Assembly: GCF_000827885.1 (NCBI RefSeq)
Contig: NZ_JTKH01000006.1
Span: 248,001-312,000 of the forward strand
Source of the DNA: Vibrio renipiscarius
GTDB taxonomy: Bacteria > Pseudomonadota > Gammaproteobacteria > Enterobacterales > Vibrionaceae
Length of the DNA stretch: 64,000 nucleotides
Direction: 5' to 3'
The translations under genes and the position numbers were made by a program. Below are positions 20,250 through 28,742 of this stretch, in pieces; the first letter of the stretch is position 1; every line of letters starts with the position of its first letter. The notes beneath the pieces were generated by a model. That model ran no database searches, had not been told where the DNA came from, and saw nothing but the letters and a program-made list of their open reading frames with translations.

Positions 20250-21401
20250 TTAGCCCTCTAAAGCTTGTTGTAGGTCGTTGATTAAATCGTCGGCGTCTTC
20301 GATGCCGATAGAAAGACGAAGAGTTTCAAAATAGATTCCCATCGATTCACGCTCTTCTTTAGGGACAGATCCGTGAGACATAGACGCGGTGTGGTTAATC
20401 ATACTTTCCACGCCGCCTAAAGATTCAGCTAAAACAAAATAACGAAGTTTACCAATAAACTGTCTGACCTCTGCTTCACCACCCGCAAGGCGAATCGTGA
20501 CGACGGCACCGCCAGTCTTCATTTGGCGCTGGCATAACTCATGTTGAGGGTGAGATGGCAGGCCAGGGTAATGTACTTCGGTAATTTTTTCGTGTTTTTC
20601 TAGGAATTCAGCCACTTTCAATGCATTGGCACAGTGACGTTCCATACGAACGTCTAGAGTCTTTAAGCCGCGCAGTGAAAGGTAAGAGTCGAATGGAGAA
20701 GCAATCGCACCAATCGTCGTCTTGTAAGCGCTGATTTTGTCTGCAAGATCTTGATTATTAGTAATCAAAGCACCACCGATCACATCAGAATGGCCACCGA
20801 TGTACTTACTTGCTGATAGCATCACCATGTCGGCGCCAAGGTCAAAGGGACGTTGATTCCAAGCCGTAGAAAAGGTGTTATCGACACAAGTCGTAATGCC
20901 TTTTTCTTTCGCTAGATCACAGATCGCTTTGATATCGACTAATTCAAGTAATGGATTCGTGGGGGTTTCGATCCAAATCAATGCAGTTTTGTCAGTGATA
21001 ACGGCTTCCACCGCTTGTAGATCATTAAGATCAACGTAGCTGAACTCGAAACCAGATGTGCGGGTGCGTAGGCTTTCAAACAAACGATAAGTACCACCGT
21101 ATACGCTGGACATCACTACAACATGCGCATCTTTTGATAGCATTTCTAGCGCAAGCGATGTTGCAGCCATACCTGAAGCTGTCGCAGTGGCATAAAGGCC
21201 GCCTTCTAACTCCGCAAGTGCAGTTTCGTAAGCATTACGTGTAGGGTTACCGCAACGTGAATAGAAGAATTCGCCACTCTCACCTAAGTTAGGTTGAATA
21301 AACGAACTTGCCGTTACGATAGGAGGAAAGATTGCATTATTGCCTTTATCCGTTTGATTGCCGCCGTGAATGGCAATCGTGGCAATTTTATTGCTTTTCA
21401 T
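20250..21401 (-). CDS. Cys/Met-metabolism PLP-dependent lyase (gamma-lyase type)
   Basis: A 383-aa cytosolic enzyme of the gamma-family PLP fold. The Schiff-base lysine is Lys199 (SASKYIGGHSDVIGG), and Tyr47/Arg49 in YSRCGNPTR bind the cofactor phosphate. Active-site Tyr101 (SSVYGGTYRLF) is conserved. The sequence could be cystathionine gamma-lyase, methionine gamma-lyase or a related C-S lyase; residues do not settle it. It is the first gene of a lyase-antiporter-ridA operon divergent from a YheO-type regulator. AGGATT precedes the ATG. Confidence 0.85.
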   Translation of the reverse strand: MKSNKIATIAIHGGNQTDKGNNAIFPPIVTASSFIQPNLGESGEFFYSRCGNPTRNAYETALAELEGGLYATATASGMAATSLALEMLSKDAHVVVMSSVYGGTYRLFESLRTRTSGFEFSYVDLNDLQAVEAVITDKTALIWIETPTNPLLELVDIKAICDLAKEKGITTCVDNTFSTAWNQRPFDLGADMVMLSASKYIGGHSDVIGGALITNNQDLADKISAYKTTIGAIASPFDSYLSLRGLKTLDVRMERHCANALKVAEFLEKHEKITEVHYPGLPSHPQHELCQRQMKTGGAVVTIRLAGGEAEVRQFIGKLRYFVLAESLGGVESMINHTASMSHGSVPKEERESMGIYFETLRLSIGIEDADDLINDLQQALEG

Positions 21402-21484
21402 AATGAATCCTAGTTTGTTTCAGTGCGGCGATATTAAGACAATGCCAAGGAAAATATTGTGATTTAGTTCAATTTTATTATACC

Positions 21485-21568
21485 AAGTATAAAAATAATA
21501 AACTAAGTATAAAAATAATGTATTTTGTTGTTTTTTAATTGACTTAGTTGTCGTGGATTATACTTGAT
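21485..21568. promoter_or_regulatory. Repeated AAGTATA operators in the divergent lyase/regulator promoter region
   Basis: The 15-bp sequence AAGTATAAAAATAAT occurs at 21485-21499 and again at 21505-21519, exactly 20 bp apart (two helical turns). A reverse-oriented TATACTT follows at 21560-21566. The layout suggests binding sites for the regulator encoded at 21602. Confidence 0.5.
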
Positions 21569-21601
21569 GGTAAAATTTTTTGACGAATAGGGAGGGATAA
21601 G

Positions 21602-22252
21602 ATGCAAGATAAAGAATACCAGTTCACGGACCAAGACCGAAGCCAGCTCGAAAGATACGTACCGTTGATGGAGTGTATAGGCGCGATGTTCGGTGAGAGT
21701 TGTGAAGTGGTTCTTCATAGCTTTGAAGATCTCAACTCCTCTGTTACCCATATAGTGAATAGCCATGTCACGGGGCGCCAAATTGGGGCACCAGTGACAA
21801 ATGTTGCGCTGGAAAAAATTTCACGCTTTACGGAAAGTGATGAAACTTGGGATGTGTATCATACCGGAGAAGGTGATATCAGCTCTCGTAAGTCTGCCTC
21901 TGTATTATTAACGAATGATGCAAATCAGCCTATCGGGATGCTTTGTATCAACTACTCGTTAGATATTCCGTTACACGCATTTATGAATGCGATGCTGAAT
22001 ACTAAATCAGGGCATAGACAAGAAAACTTCACTAACGACGTGAATAGTCTGGTTTTAAGCCATTTAAACCCGATCAAAGCGACGGTGCATTCGAATAACA
22101 ATATCCCAAGTAAAAACAAAGTTTTTGAAATCGTAAAGCGCTTGTATGAAGAGGGGATGTTTGATTTACCGATTACAATAAAATTGGTGAGCCAAGAGTT
22201 AAGCATTAGCCCTGCGACGATTTATAAGCATTTACGTGTCATCAAAGAGTAA
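21602..22252 (+). CDS. YheO/DauR-type transcriptional regulator
   Basis: A 216-aa cytosolic regulator. The N-terminal ~120 residues are a YheO-like PAS domain (MECIGAMFGESCEVVLHSFEDL). The C-terminus is a helix-turn-helix (ITIKLVSQELSISPATIYKHLRVIKE, residues 191-216). DauR, of the same architecture, controls D-amino-acid catabolism. The gene is divergent from the lyase-antiporter-ridA operon and probably controls it. A GGAGGG site lies before the ATG. Confidence 0.88.
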   Translation: MQDKEYQFTDQDRSQLERYVPLMECIGAMFGESCEVVLHSFEDLNSSVTHIVNSHVTGRQIGAPVTNVALEKISRFTESDETWDVYHTGEGDISSRKSASVLLTNDANQPIGMLCINYSLDIPLHAFMNAMLNTKSGHRQENFTNDVNSLVLSHLNPIKATVHSNNNIPSKNKVFEIVKRLYEEGMFDLPITIKLVSQELSISPATIYKHLRVIKE

Positions 22253-22262
22253 TTCAATGGCG

Positions 22263-22298
22263 AAGTAACCATCCCTTATTTTAAGGAGATGGTTACAA
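22263..22298. terminator. Hairpin between converging genes
   Basis: GTAACCATC...GATGGTTAC inverted repeat between the regulator and the Bax-like gene. The T tail is weak. Confidence 0.45.
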
Positions 22299-22328
22299 AT
22301 TCCATTTTTACAACAACAGAACCGTCAC

Positions 22329-23237
22329 TTAGTGAGTGAAGCGAACTCGTAGGCTTTGCTGTTTATCCAACTCGACGTTATCGAAGCTATCGAGCTTGTG
22401 GTGTGTGATCAGCGCGCGTAGATTGTCTACATAAGCTTCACCACGGGTGGAGTAGTGCGATAAGGCCTGTACCAGCTCATATCCGGTTAGGTTATTTTGC
22501 TTACGTAACTGATGACGTAAGTTCCAAAGCTCCTTATAAGCGCCAGTGGTGTTAAGATTGTGCATATAACTGGCGGTGCCTTGATAGAGATTATCAAAGG
22601 CCGCGACTTTCACATGTCCACCAGGTGTCGTTAGATATTTACCACCATGAGCGGGCAAGTGCTCACCATACAAACTATTGCCTTTTATCGCAAAATGACT
22701 GGTCCCCCAACCACTTTCATCGATTCCTTGCGCCAATACCATCCCCACAGGAATAATATCGATATGCAGAAGGAGCTGCTGGATATCGCCTGATTTCACA
22801 TTGTATGAAGCATAGAGCTGCTTAATCCATTGCTTTTCATTACTTGACCACTCCGTCGTCTCTTTATTTGCGAGCACTTCAACTTGATGGCGAACCGCTA
22901 AAATTTGGTCATTGACGGCTTGAATCGTCGGTAATAACAAACGGATAAACCCAGAGGTTTTTTGTTGAACGGGTAGGCTGTTGAGATCGTCAGGGAGATT
23001 TTCAATAAAGTACGCGGGTAGTTTTGAGCTATTCGCGATCTTTTCTAGCTGGTAGTCATGCTGCTTAAATACGGCAATCAATTCTGGTGCAGAGTGGAGC
23101 GTGGTGACTGCGATGTCTGGATAAGGCTGGCTGAGCTGATCTGGAGAGAGAGGCAGCTTATCGCTAGCAAGAGTGAAAGATGAAACAAGCAGAGAACAAC
23201 AAGCAAGAGTCGAAAAAATACGTTGTAACAAGGACAT
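22329..23237 (-). CDS. Bax-like glucosaminidase-domain protein
   Basis: A 302-aa secreted protein with an N-terminal signal peptide (about residues 1-24, ending SSFTLA-SDK). The second half is a GH73-type glucosaminidase domain. GMVLAQGIDESGWGTSHFAIKGNSLYG holds the catalytic Glu, and YSTRGEAYVDNLRALI closes the fold, as in E. coli Bax. It probably cleaves peptidoglycan glycan strands in the periplasm. The ATG at 23237 is spaced nine bases from AAGGA, whereas the ATG at 23246 touches it. Confidence 0.85.
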   Translation of the reverse strand: MSLLQRIFSTLACCSLLVSSFTLASDKLPLSPDQLSQPYPDIAVTTLHSAPELIAVFKQHDYQLEKIANSSKLPAYFIENLPDDLNSLPVQQKTSGFIRLLLPTIQAVNDQILAVRHQVEVLANKETTEWSSNEKQWIKQLYASYNVKSGDIQQLLLHIDIIPVGMVLAQGIDESGWGTSHFAIKGNSLYGEHLPAHGGKYLTTPGGHVKVAAFDNLYQGTASYMHNLNTTGAYKELWNLRHQLRKQNNLTGYELVQALSHYSTRGEAYVDNLRALITHHKLDSFDNVELDKQQSLRVRFTH

Positions 23238-23393
23238 ATTAATCATTCCTTTTTTATCATCAGGTACATAAACCTAAATTAGTATAGGTGAACATTATCC
23301 ACCCAGAAGGTCATATTATGCAAATCGAGACAGGGGAGGTGATGAGTGTATTTGTTGGCGTATTGGTATTCGACAATATTTTTTTCAGATAGC

Positions 23394-23425
23394 AAAAAGG
23401 CCGCTAATTTCTTAGCGGCCTTTTC
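23394..23425 (-). terminator. Terminator after tRNA-Ser
   Basis: AAAAGGCCGCTAA / TTAGCGGCCTTTTT stem-loop immediately 3' of tRNA-Ser on the minus strand. Confidence 0.85.
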
Positions 23426-23431
23426 TAAATG

Positions 23432-23522
23432 TGGCGGAGAGATAGGGATTTGAACCCTAGGTGGGCTATAAACCCACGCCGGTTTTCAAGACCGGTGCTT
23501 TAAACCACTCAGCCATCTCTCC
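23432..23522 (-). tRNA. tRNA-Ser (UGA)
   Basis: A 91-nt class II tRNA with encoded CCA. The acceptor stem is GGAGAGA/TCTCTCC. The anticodon loop CTTGAAA gives anticodon TGA, and there is a long variable arm (GTGGGTTTATAGCCCAC). It is complete, with its own terminator. Confidence 0.96.
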
Positions 23523-23677
23523 GTTGATGTGCATAATATAGAGGTCTCTGAACCTTGTAAACCCCTAAACTGTTCGTTTGCCTTGTTTTTAAGCGATTTC
23601 AGGTTCTTTTTTTGTTTTTGTTGGTTTGTTGAGCTATCTAATTGATTGTTAGGTTAAATATGAAAGGCAGATAGCAA

Positions 23678-23703
23678 AAAAGAGAGCCGAAGCTCTCTTT
23701 TTA
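23678..23703 (-). terminator. Terminator after tRNA-Pro
   Basis: AGAGAGC-TTCG-GCTCTCT stem with T tail just downstream of tRNA-Pro. Confidence 0.85.
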
Positions 23704-23711
23704 AAGGTGTA

Positions 23712-23788
23712 TGGTCGGACTGAGAGGATTTGAACCTCCGACCCCCGACACCCCATGACGGTGCGCTACCAAGCTGCGCTACAGTCCG
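23712..23788 (-). tRNA. tRNA-Pro (GGG)
   Basis: A 77-nt tRNA with encoded CCA. The acceptor stem is CGGACTG/CAGTCCG. The loop ATGGGGT gives anticodon GGG, and the arms are nearly the same as in E. coli proL. It lies about 50 bp behind the yejM stop codon and may share its transcript. Confidence 0.96.
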
Positions 23789-23839
23789 ATGCAGTTACTC
23801 TATCGAGTCGTTCTGCGTTGGTCAACATAACAGACTGAT

Positions 23840-25639
23840 TTATTTGCTTTTTGTGTAGAAGCGCTGCAATTCAGTTAGACCTTGCATTAACACAGGCAAA
23901 GCTGGGTTTTCATCGCGTAGGCGGCTGTAGTTCGCATCGTACAGCTTATAATTACCAAATTTATCAATCACAGTCGTATTGCTATTGGTGATCAGAGCAA
24001 GCTCATGGTGGTCACCCGCAAGAATCCATTTACGTGGACGTTCATCGAATAAGTTACGACCGCTGCTATAATCGGACGGGTTTGATGATACTCCCAGCAA
24101 ATCTTGCAGTAGCGTTACTGATAAATCCAAATGGCTTGTACGGTGATTATATTGGCCAGCCAGCTTGCCTGGCCAGTGAATGACCATCGGCACTTCCAAT
24201 TGGAATTGGCTGTAGTTTGAGCCAGAACCCCAGCTGTTTGATTTTGTTTCGTTAAACTCAGTACCGTGGTTAGAAGTAATGATGATCACCGTCGAGTCGG
24301 ATAAATCGAGCTCATCGATTTTTGCATAGAGTGCAGTGAGTTCTGTGTCTGCAATCTTAACCGATTGTTCGTAGCTGTCTGCTAGCGATTCGATAGAGCC
24401 GCCTTCGGATGCGGCATAATCGTTAAAATTATCGAGCGTCGTCAGCTCAATAAAGCTAAACCAAGGCTGATCTTGTTGTTCTTTAACCCAGTCACCCCAA
24501 GCCGTTATCGCTTGCATATCCGAAGAACTTTGTTTCGCCAACTCAATAGAGTGAATCTCTAAGTTGTTGAATACCGTATCTTTATAAATCGAGTCATCAA
24601 AGTTGTCACCACTAAACAGACCAAATTGATACTCTTGGTCTTTTAATGTGGCTAACACGATTGGCAGTGATGCTTGTTCTTTAATGCTGCTTGCGTAGCT
24701 TGTTGGTAAGCCATAAAACAGACCAAATACGCCATTACTGTCATTGCTTGAGCTGAAATGATTATTGAAGCTTAAGTTGTCGAGCGAGTATTGAAGCGTA
24801 TTCGGCATCAAACTTTCGTTCAAAGCATCGGCTCTGAGGTTATTCACGCTAACAACCAATACATTCAGTGGATTTGCTCGACGGCTGAATTCAATTTTTT
24901 CTAGCGGATAACGGACTAGCTCTGATTCACCCAAACTTTCAGCGCGGCGCTTTAGGTACTCTTCACGATCCAGTAAACCGTGTTTTTCCATGAAGGACTT
25001 CGCCGTCATTGGGTATGACAAAGGGAAGTTCGCTTGTTGAGAAGTAATGGGTGTATAAAAATGAGCGTCTGCCCATGAATAAATCAAGTGGCTTGAACTA
25101 AAACACACGAAGAACAAAGCGGCGATCGGTCTGCCTACGTGTTTATGCGACAGCTTGCGCTGCTTGCGCCATACCCATTCGGATAGCGCGAGTTGTACGA
25201 GAAAGATCAGTGGTAAAACGACAAACAGATGCTGTAAGTCAGCACTCACCGTGCCACTGTTTTCTGAAAATAGGACTTCCCACACCACAGGGGTGAGGTG
25301 AAGATTAATCGTTTGGTAAGCTTGGGTATCAACCAATAAGAGCGTTAGGCCGATCGTCGCCAAACACACCGACACCAAGCGAAATAGCTTGCGTGACGGT
25401 ATGATGAACGTCAACGGAAATAGAACAAGCAGATAAGCTGCAAACGCAAGAAAACCAAAGTGGCCCACCCACGACACGGCAAGATAAAATTGGCCGAGTA
25501 GTGTCTCAGGCCACGGAGATTGCGTGATGTATCGGGTACCAATAAGCATTGCTGCGATTATATTAAAAAACGCAAACCAGTGGCCCCAACCAACTAAACG
25601 CGAAACGCGTTCACCGTATGTATTTCCGTTATCTACCAT
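23840..25639 (-). CDS. yejM: YejM/PbgA-type inner-membrane sulfatase-fold protein
   Basis: A 599-aa inner-membrane protein with five N-terminal helices (about residues 15-190), then a periplasmic alkaline-phosphatase/sulfatase-like domain (VVSVNNLRADALNESLMPN...). The E. coli homologue (YejM/PbgA/LapC) senses periplasmic LPS and controls LpxC proteolysis through LapB. The catalytic Thr/Ser of true sulfatases is replaced by the NNLRAD segment, as in that family. It forms an operon with yejL, divergent from yejK, as in E. coli. Confidence 0.92.
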   Translation of the reverse strand: MVDNGNTYGERVSRLVGWGHWFAFFNIIAAMLIGTRYITQSPWPETLLGQFYLAVSWVGHFGFLAFAAYLLVLFPLTFIIPSRKLFRLVSVCLATIGLTLLLVDTQAYQTINLHLTPVVWEVLFSENSGTVSADLQHLFVVLPLIFLVQLALSEWVWRKQRKLSHKHVGRPIAALFFVCFSSSHLIYSWADAHFYTPITSQQANFPLSYPMTAKSFMEKHGLLDREEYLKRRAESLGESELVRYPLEKIEFSRRANPLNVLVVSVNNLRADALNESLMPNTLQYSLDNLSFNNHFSSSNDSNGVFGLFYGLPTSYASSIKEQASLPIVLATLKDQEYQFGLFSGDNFDDSIYKDTVFNNLEIHSIELAKQSSSDMQAITAWGDWVKEQQDQPWFSFIELTTLDNFNDYAASEGGSIESLADSYEQSVKIADTELTALYAKIDELDLSDSTVIIITSNHGTEFNETKSNSWGSGSNYSQFQLEVPMVIHWPGKLAGQYNHRTSHLDLSVTLLQDLLGVSSNPSDYSSGRNLFDERPRKWILAGDHHELALITNSNTTVIDKFGNYKLYDANYSRLRDENPALPVLMQGLTELQRFYTKSK

Positions 25640-25673
25640 GTTTTGTTCTAAAATCCGGTTCTAATTAATGAGC

Positions 25674-25889
25674 TTACTCGTCGATTGAAGACAGCAAAGC
25701 TTGGGCAAATTTTTCAGCGATTGCTTTGCGTTGACCGCGACCTACACGGTCGTTGATCACGTTAGTCACAATGTTACCAGCGATCATCAAAGATAAATCT
25801 GGACCAGCGCCATGTTTTTCTAGCACGGCTGCTACTTCGGTCAGAATATTTTCAAATTTTTCGTCGCTGTATTTAGATGTAATCGGCAT
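25674..25889 (-). CDS. yejL: YejL family protein (DUF1414)
   Basis: A 71-aa soluble helical protein of unknown function. The block [34 protein letters not shown] is highly characteristic. It lies 34 bp upstream of yejM and divergent from yejK. The conserved three-gene layout supports a role linked to one of the two neighbours. Confidence 0.93.
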   Translation of the reverse strand: MPITSKYSDEKFENILTEVAAVLEKHGAGPDLSLMIAGNIVTNVINDRVGRGQRKAIAEKFAQALLSSIDE

Positions 25890-25975
25890 AAAGACTCTAA
25901 TGAAGAATAGTAAAGCGGCTTATGATAACCTACAATGCCGATCAACTGAATCCTACAGCGACGATAAATTTCATC

Positions 25976-26977
25976 ATGAGTCTCTATCTTTCTAACGTTA
26001 TTTTACACCAACTACAGAAAAACGAATCCGAAGAACTGGTTGTTAACTACCGCTCGGAATCTTTGGCGAACGATACTTCGAGTGAAAATCTGGTCGCTGA
26101 ACTGCATCGCGTCTTTAACGCAAAAGCAGGCAAAGGATTCGGCTCATTTAAGTCAGACAGCGAATTTCAGGTCTGGTTGCAAGAATTACGCAAGCAAGAG
26201 AGAAATTTTTATGATTTCTCACAGGTTAGCGCCAATCGCTTGAAAGATGAGCTGTCTAAATACCCGTTCGCTGATGAAGGCATCCTCGTGTTTGCTGAAT
26301 ATCAATCATTAGCAACAGACTATCTATTTGTTGGTATTATTCCATCGAATCACAGTTTAAAAGTCACCGAGGGGTTAGATATTCGCGCCACGGACTATTT
26401 GGATTTGAGTAAAATGGACATTGCTGCGCGCATTGACCTATCTAGCTTTGAAACCGATAAAGATTCAAATCGTTATCTGACTTACATTAAAGGCCGTGTT
26501 GGCCGTAAAGTGGCAGACTTCTTCCTTGATTTTCTACAAGCCGATATTGGCCTTGATACTAAGCAACAAAACCAAGTATTGATGCAAGCGGTTGAAGATT
26601 TTTGTAGCGATTCAAAACTTGAAAAATCAGAAGCGAATGATTATAAAAAACAAGTGTTTGATTACTGCAGCGGTCAGCTAAAAACCGGCGATGAAGTTCA
26701 AATTAAAGAACTTTCAGGTGAGCTACCACCGGCTCAAGATGGATCAAGTTTCTTGCAGTTTACGCAAGACCACGGTTACGAATTAGAAGAAAGCTTCCCA
26801 GCCGATCGCTCGACAGTACGCAAACTGACGAAATACGTTGGCGCGGGTGGCGGTTTAAATATCAGCTTCGATAGCATGCTTTTGGGCGAGCGCATGTTCT
26901 ACGATCCAGAAACGGATACGTTAACCATTAAAGGCACTCCGCCAAACTTGCGTGAGCAATTAACGCGTAATCGCTAA
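25976..26977 (+). CDS. yejK: Nucleoid-associated protein YejK
   Basis: A 333-aa cytosolic protein (NdpA/37-kDa nucleoid-associated). It begins MSLYLSNVILHQLQ and ends with GGGLNISFDSMLLGERMFYDPETDTLTIKGTPPNLREQL, both family hallmarks. It binds DNA and has been linked to topoisomerase activity. The ORF is open 18 codons upstream, but the start at 25976 gives the conserved N-terminus. A small hairpin terminator follows. Confidence 0.94.
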   Translation: MSLYLSNVILHQLQKNESEELVVNYRSESLANDTSSENLVAELHRVFNAKAGKGFGSFKSDSEFQVWLQELRKQERNFYDFSQVSANRLKDELSKYPFADEGILVFAEYQSLATDYLFVGIIPSNHSLKVTEGLDIRATDYLDLSKMDIAARIDLSSFETDKDSNRYLTYIKGRVGRKVADFFLDFLQADIGLDTKQQNQVLMQAVEDFCSDSKLEKSEANDYKKQVFDYCSGQLKTGDEVQIKELSGELPPAQDGSSFLQFTQDHGYELEESFPADRSTVRKLTKYVGAGGGLNISFDSMLLGERMFYDPETDTLTIKGTPPNLREQLTRNR

Positions 26978-27017
26978 TACGCTCTCTGCAATGTGTTCGC
27001 AGATTGACGAACACCAA

Positions 27018-27044
27018 GCCTCGCCTATGCGGGGCTTTTTTATG
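27018..27044 (+). terminator. Terminator after yejK
   Basis: AAGCCTCGC-CTAT-GCGGGGCTT stem (one mismatch) then TTTTT. Confidence 0.75.
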
Positions 27045-27169
27045 TCTGCAACATAGGGGCCGGACATCATCATAATTTGCGTTTGGCGACATTTTGCGCC
27101 CTGCATCCTGCAGAAGCGCCAATTTATGTATAGTCTTGTATTGAAGGGAATTGACACTGACGGATTGGT

Positions 27170-28573
27170 ATGCAGAAAAGACAATTGAAGTTTGGCTGGG
27201 GCTGGAGCTGGAGCGTAGTTTTGGTGTGGGCATTTGGCCTAGCTGCGATAATGATGAGCTACCAAAATACGGAAAAAGAGATGGAGCGTGTAGAGCGACT
27301 GGGTACTCATATCGAGGAGTTTCGTAGTCACCTGTTTTTTGATTCTCCTTACCGTATCGATCTCGCCTCACAGCAAATCATCAATTTGGACGATATTGAA
27401 GCCATGCACAAAGAGTTGGCGACGGCAGATCAAGGGGCCGGTTTTATGCCTGATATTCAACAACTGCTGTTTACGACAGAGTGGTTTGTTGAACAAAGCC
27501 GAGCATTTATGGGCACTGAATTAGCATTGGTGGCTTTGATTGATGAGATACAAGCAAAGCGCTTAGTTTATGCGGGGAATCAAGAGAGACAAGCGCATTA
27601 TTACCAATTGAGCGCTTATGTGTTTGAAGCCTTGTTTGCATCGCAATCCGCCAATTCTGTGGCATACAGAGATTTCGAAAATCTCTACAAGCAATCACTA
27701 TTGTTACCAGAAGACGAAAAAAAACAGCTGCAAGCTCTTTTGGCTAAGACATCTCAAGTGATGGGGAATTATGCTCAAGGTTCTTACTTTGTGTCGCAAT
27801 TGATCAGCCATTCTGTTCATAACGAGATAACAGAGGTGGAAACCCAGTATCATCACCTGCTTGAAAAATATCTATTCGTAATGATGGTGCTGAGCGGCGC
27901 TGCCCTTTTGAGCATTATGCTTCTATGGTACAGCAGTTATGCCATGCTACAGCGATCATCCTCGCTTGATGATAATGCTAACGCAGTGGGCGATGATAAT
28001 GCGGCAGAAGTTGAATCTAAACCTATAAGCTCAGCGAAAAGCGAAGGGGTCCACACTCAACATCCTCCACACACGGCGGTCGTTGAAGATCGCGCTAAGT
28101 ATGACAGTGCTAAGAATGATAGCGCTAAGAGTGACAGCGCGGTTACTCATGTTGATGACATCTCACCTATAGCCCCGCCTTCTCATGAACCCAATGACGA
28201 TCTCACGGCGACAATCGTTCAGACTGAAACGGCTCAAGCTGAAATTAATTTCTCGGGAATGCTTGAATCACTTGGTAACGATAGCGAATCTCTCTGCATG
28301 TTGCTTGAAGTCTTTATTGAAGATCACCAAAACGATGTCACCGATATTTCACGTCTGATTCATGATTCTCCCGAAGAGGCGATTCGCAAAGCCCATAGCT
28401 TAAAAGGTGTGGGGGGAAATTTAGGCGCGATGAACCTGCGAGATGTTGCTGGCCAGTTAGAGCATGCGATTCAACATGACAGCACGCGAGTCCCAGAATT
28501 GTTGGTGGCTCTTAATAAACATTTGAGCAAAGCCACCAATGAAGCGCAGTCTTTTATTCACGAAAAAGCCTGA
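27170..28573 (+). CDS. Membrane-anchored orphan Hpt phosphotransfer protein
   Basis: A 467-aa protein. A first membrane helix (about residues 15-32), a periplasmic helical region of ~190 residues and a second helix (FVMMVLSGAALLSIMLLWYSSY, about 235-256) precede an acidic, low-complexity cytosolic linker. The linker contains three AKxDS repeats near residue 310. The C-terminal ~95 residues form an Hpt domain, with the phospho-accepting His in AHSLKGVGGNLG. There is no kinase or receiver domain. The topology resembles a chemoreceptor-like sensor joined to a phosphotransfer module. Partner kinase and response regulator are not in the window. Confidence 0.8.
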   Translation: MQKRQLKFGWGWSWSVVLVWAFGLAAIMMSYQNTEKEMERVERLGTHIEEFRSHLFFDSPYRIDLASQQIINLDDIEAMHKELATADQGAGFMPDIQQLLFTTEWFVEQSRAFMGTELALVALIDEIQAKRLVYAGNQERQAHYYQLSAYVFEALFASQSANSVAYRDFENLYKQSLLLPEDEKKQLQALLAKTSQVMGNYAQGSYFVSQLISHSVHNEITEVETQYHHLLEKYLFVMMVLSGAALLSIMLLWYSSYAMLQRSSSLDDNANAVGDDNAAEVESKPISSAKSEGVHTQHPPHTAVVEDRAKYDSAKNDSAKSDSAVTHVDDISPIAPPSHEPNDDLTATIVQTETAQAEINFSGMLESLGNDSESLCMLLEVFIEDHQNDVTDISRLIHDSPEEAIRKAHSLKGVGGNLGAMNLRDVAGQLEHAIQHDSTRVPELLVALNKHLSKATNEAQSFIHEKA

Positions 28574-28742
28574 TTTATCCGTTGTTTTACCTAGGCCCAA
28601 AGCGTCTTATTTAGGATAACAATGTTGGGTTAAAAATTACCGCGATAATTTCCCAAAATGGATTAGAATGCCCGGCAATAAGTACCGCCAGTTCGTTCGA
28701 CACTGGCGTCGTACTCTCGTTGTCTTTTTCTCAGGTAATTCT

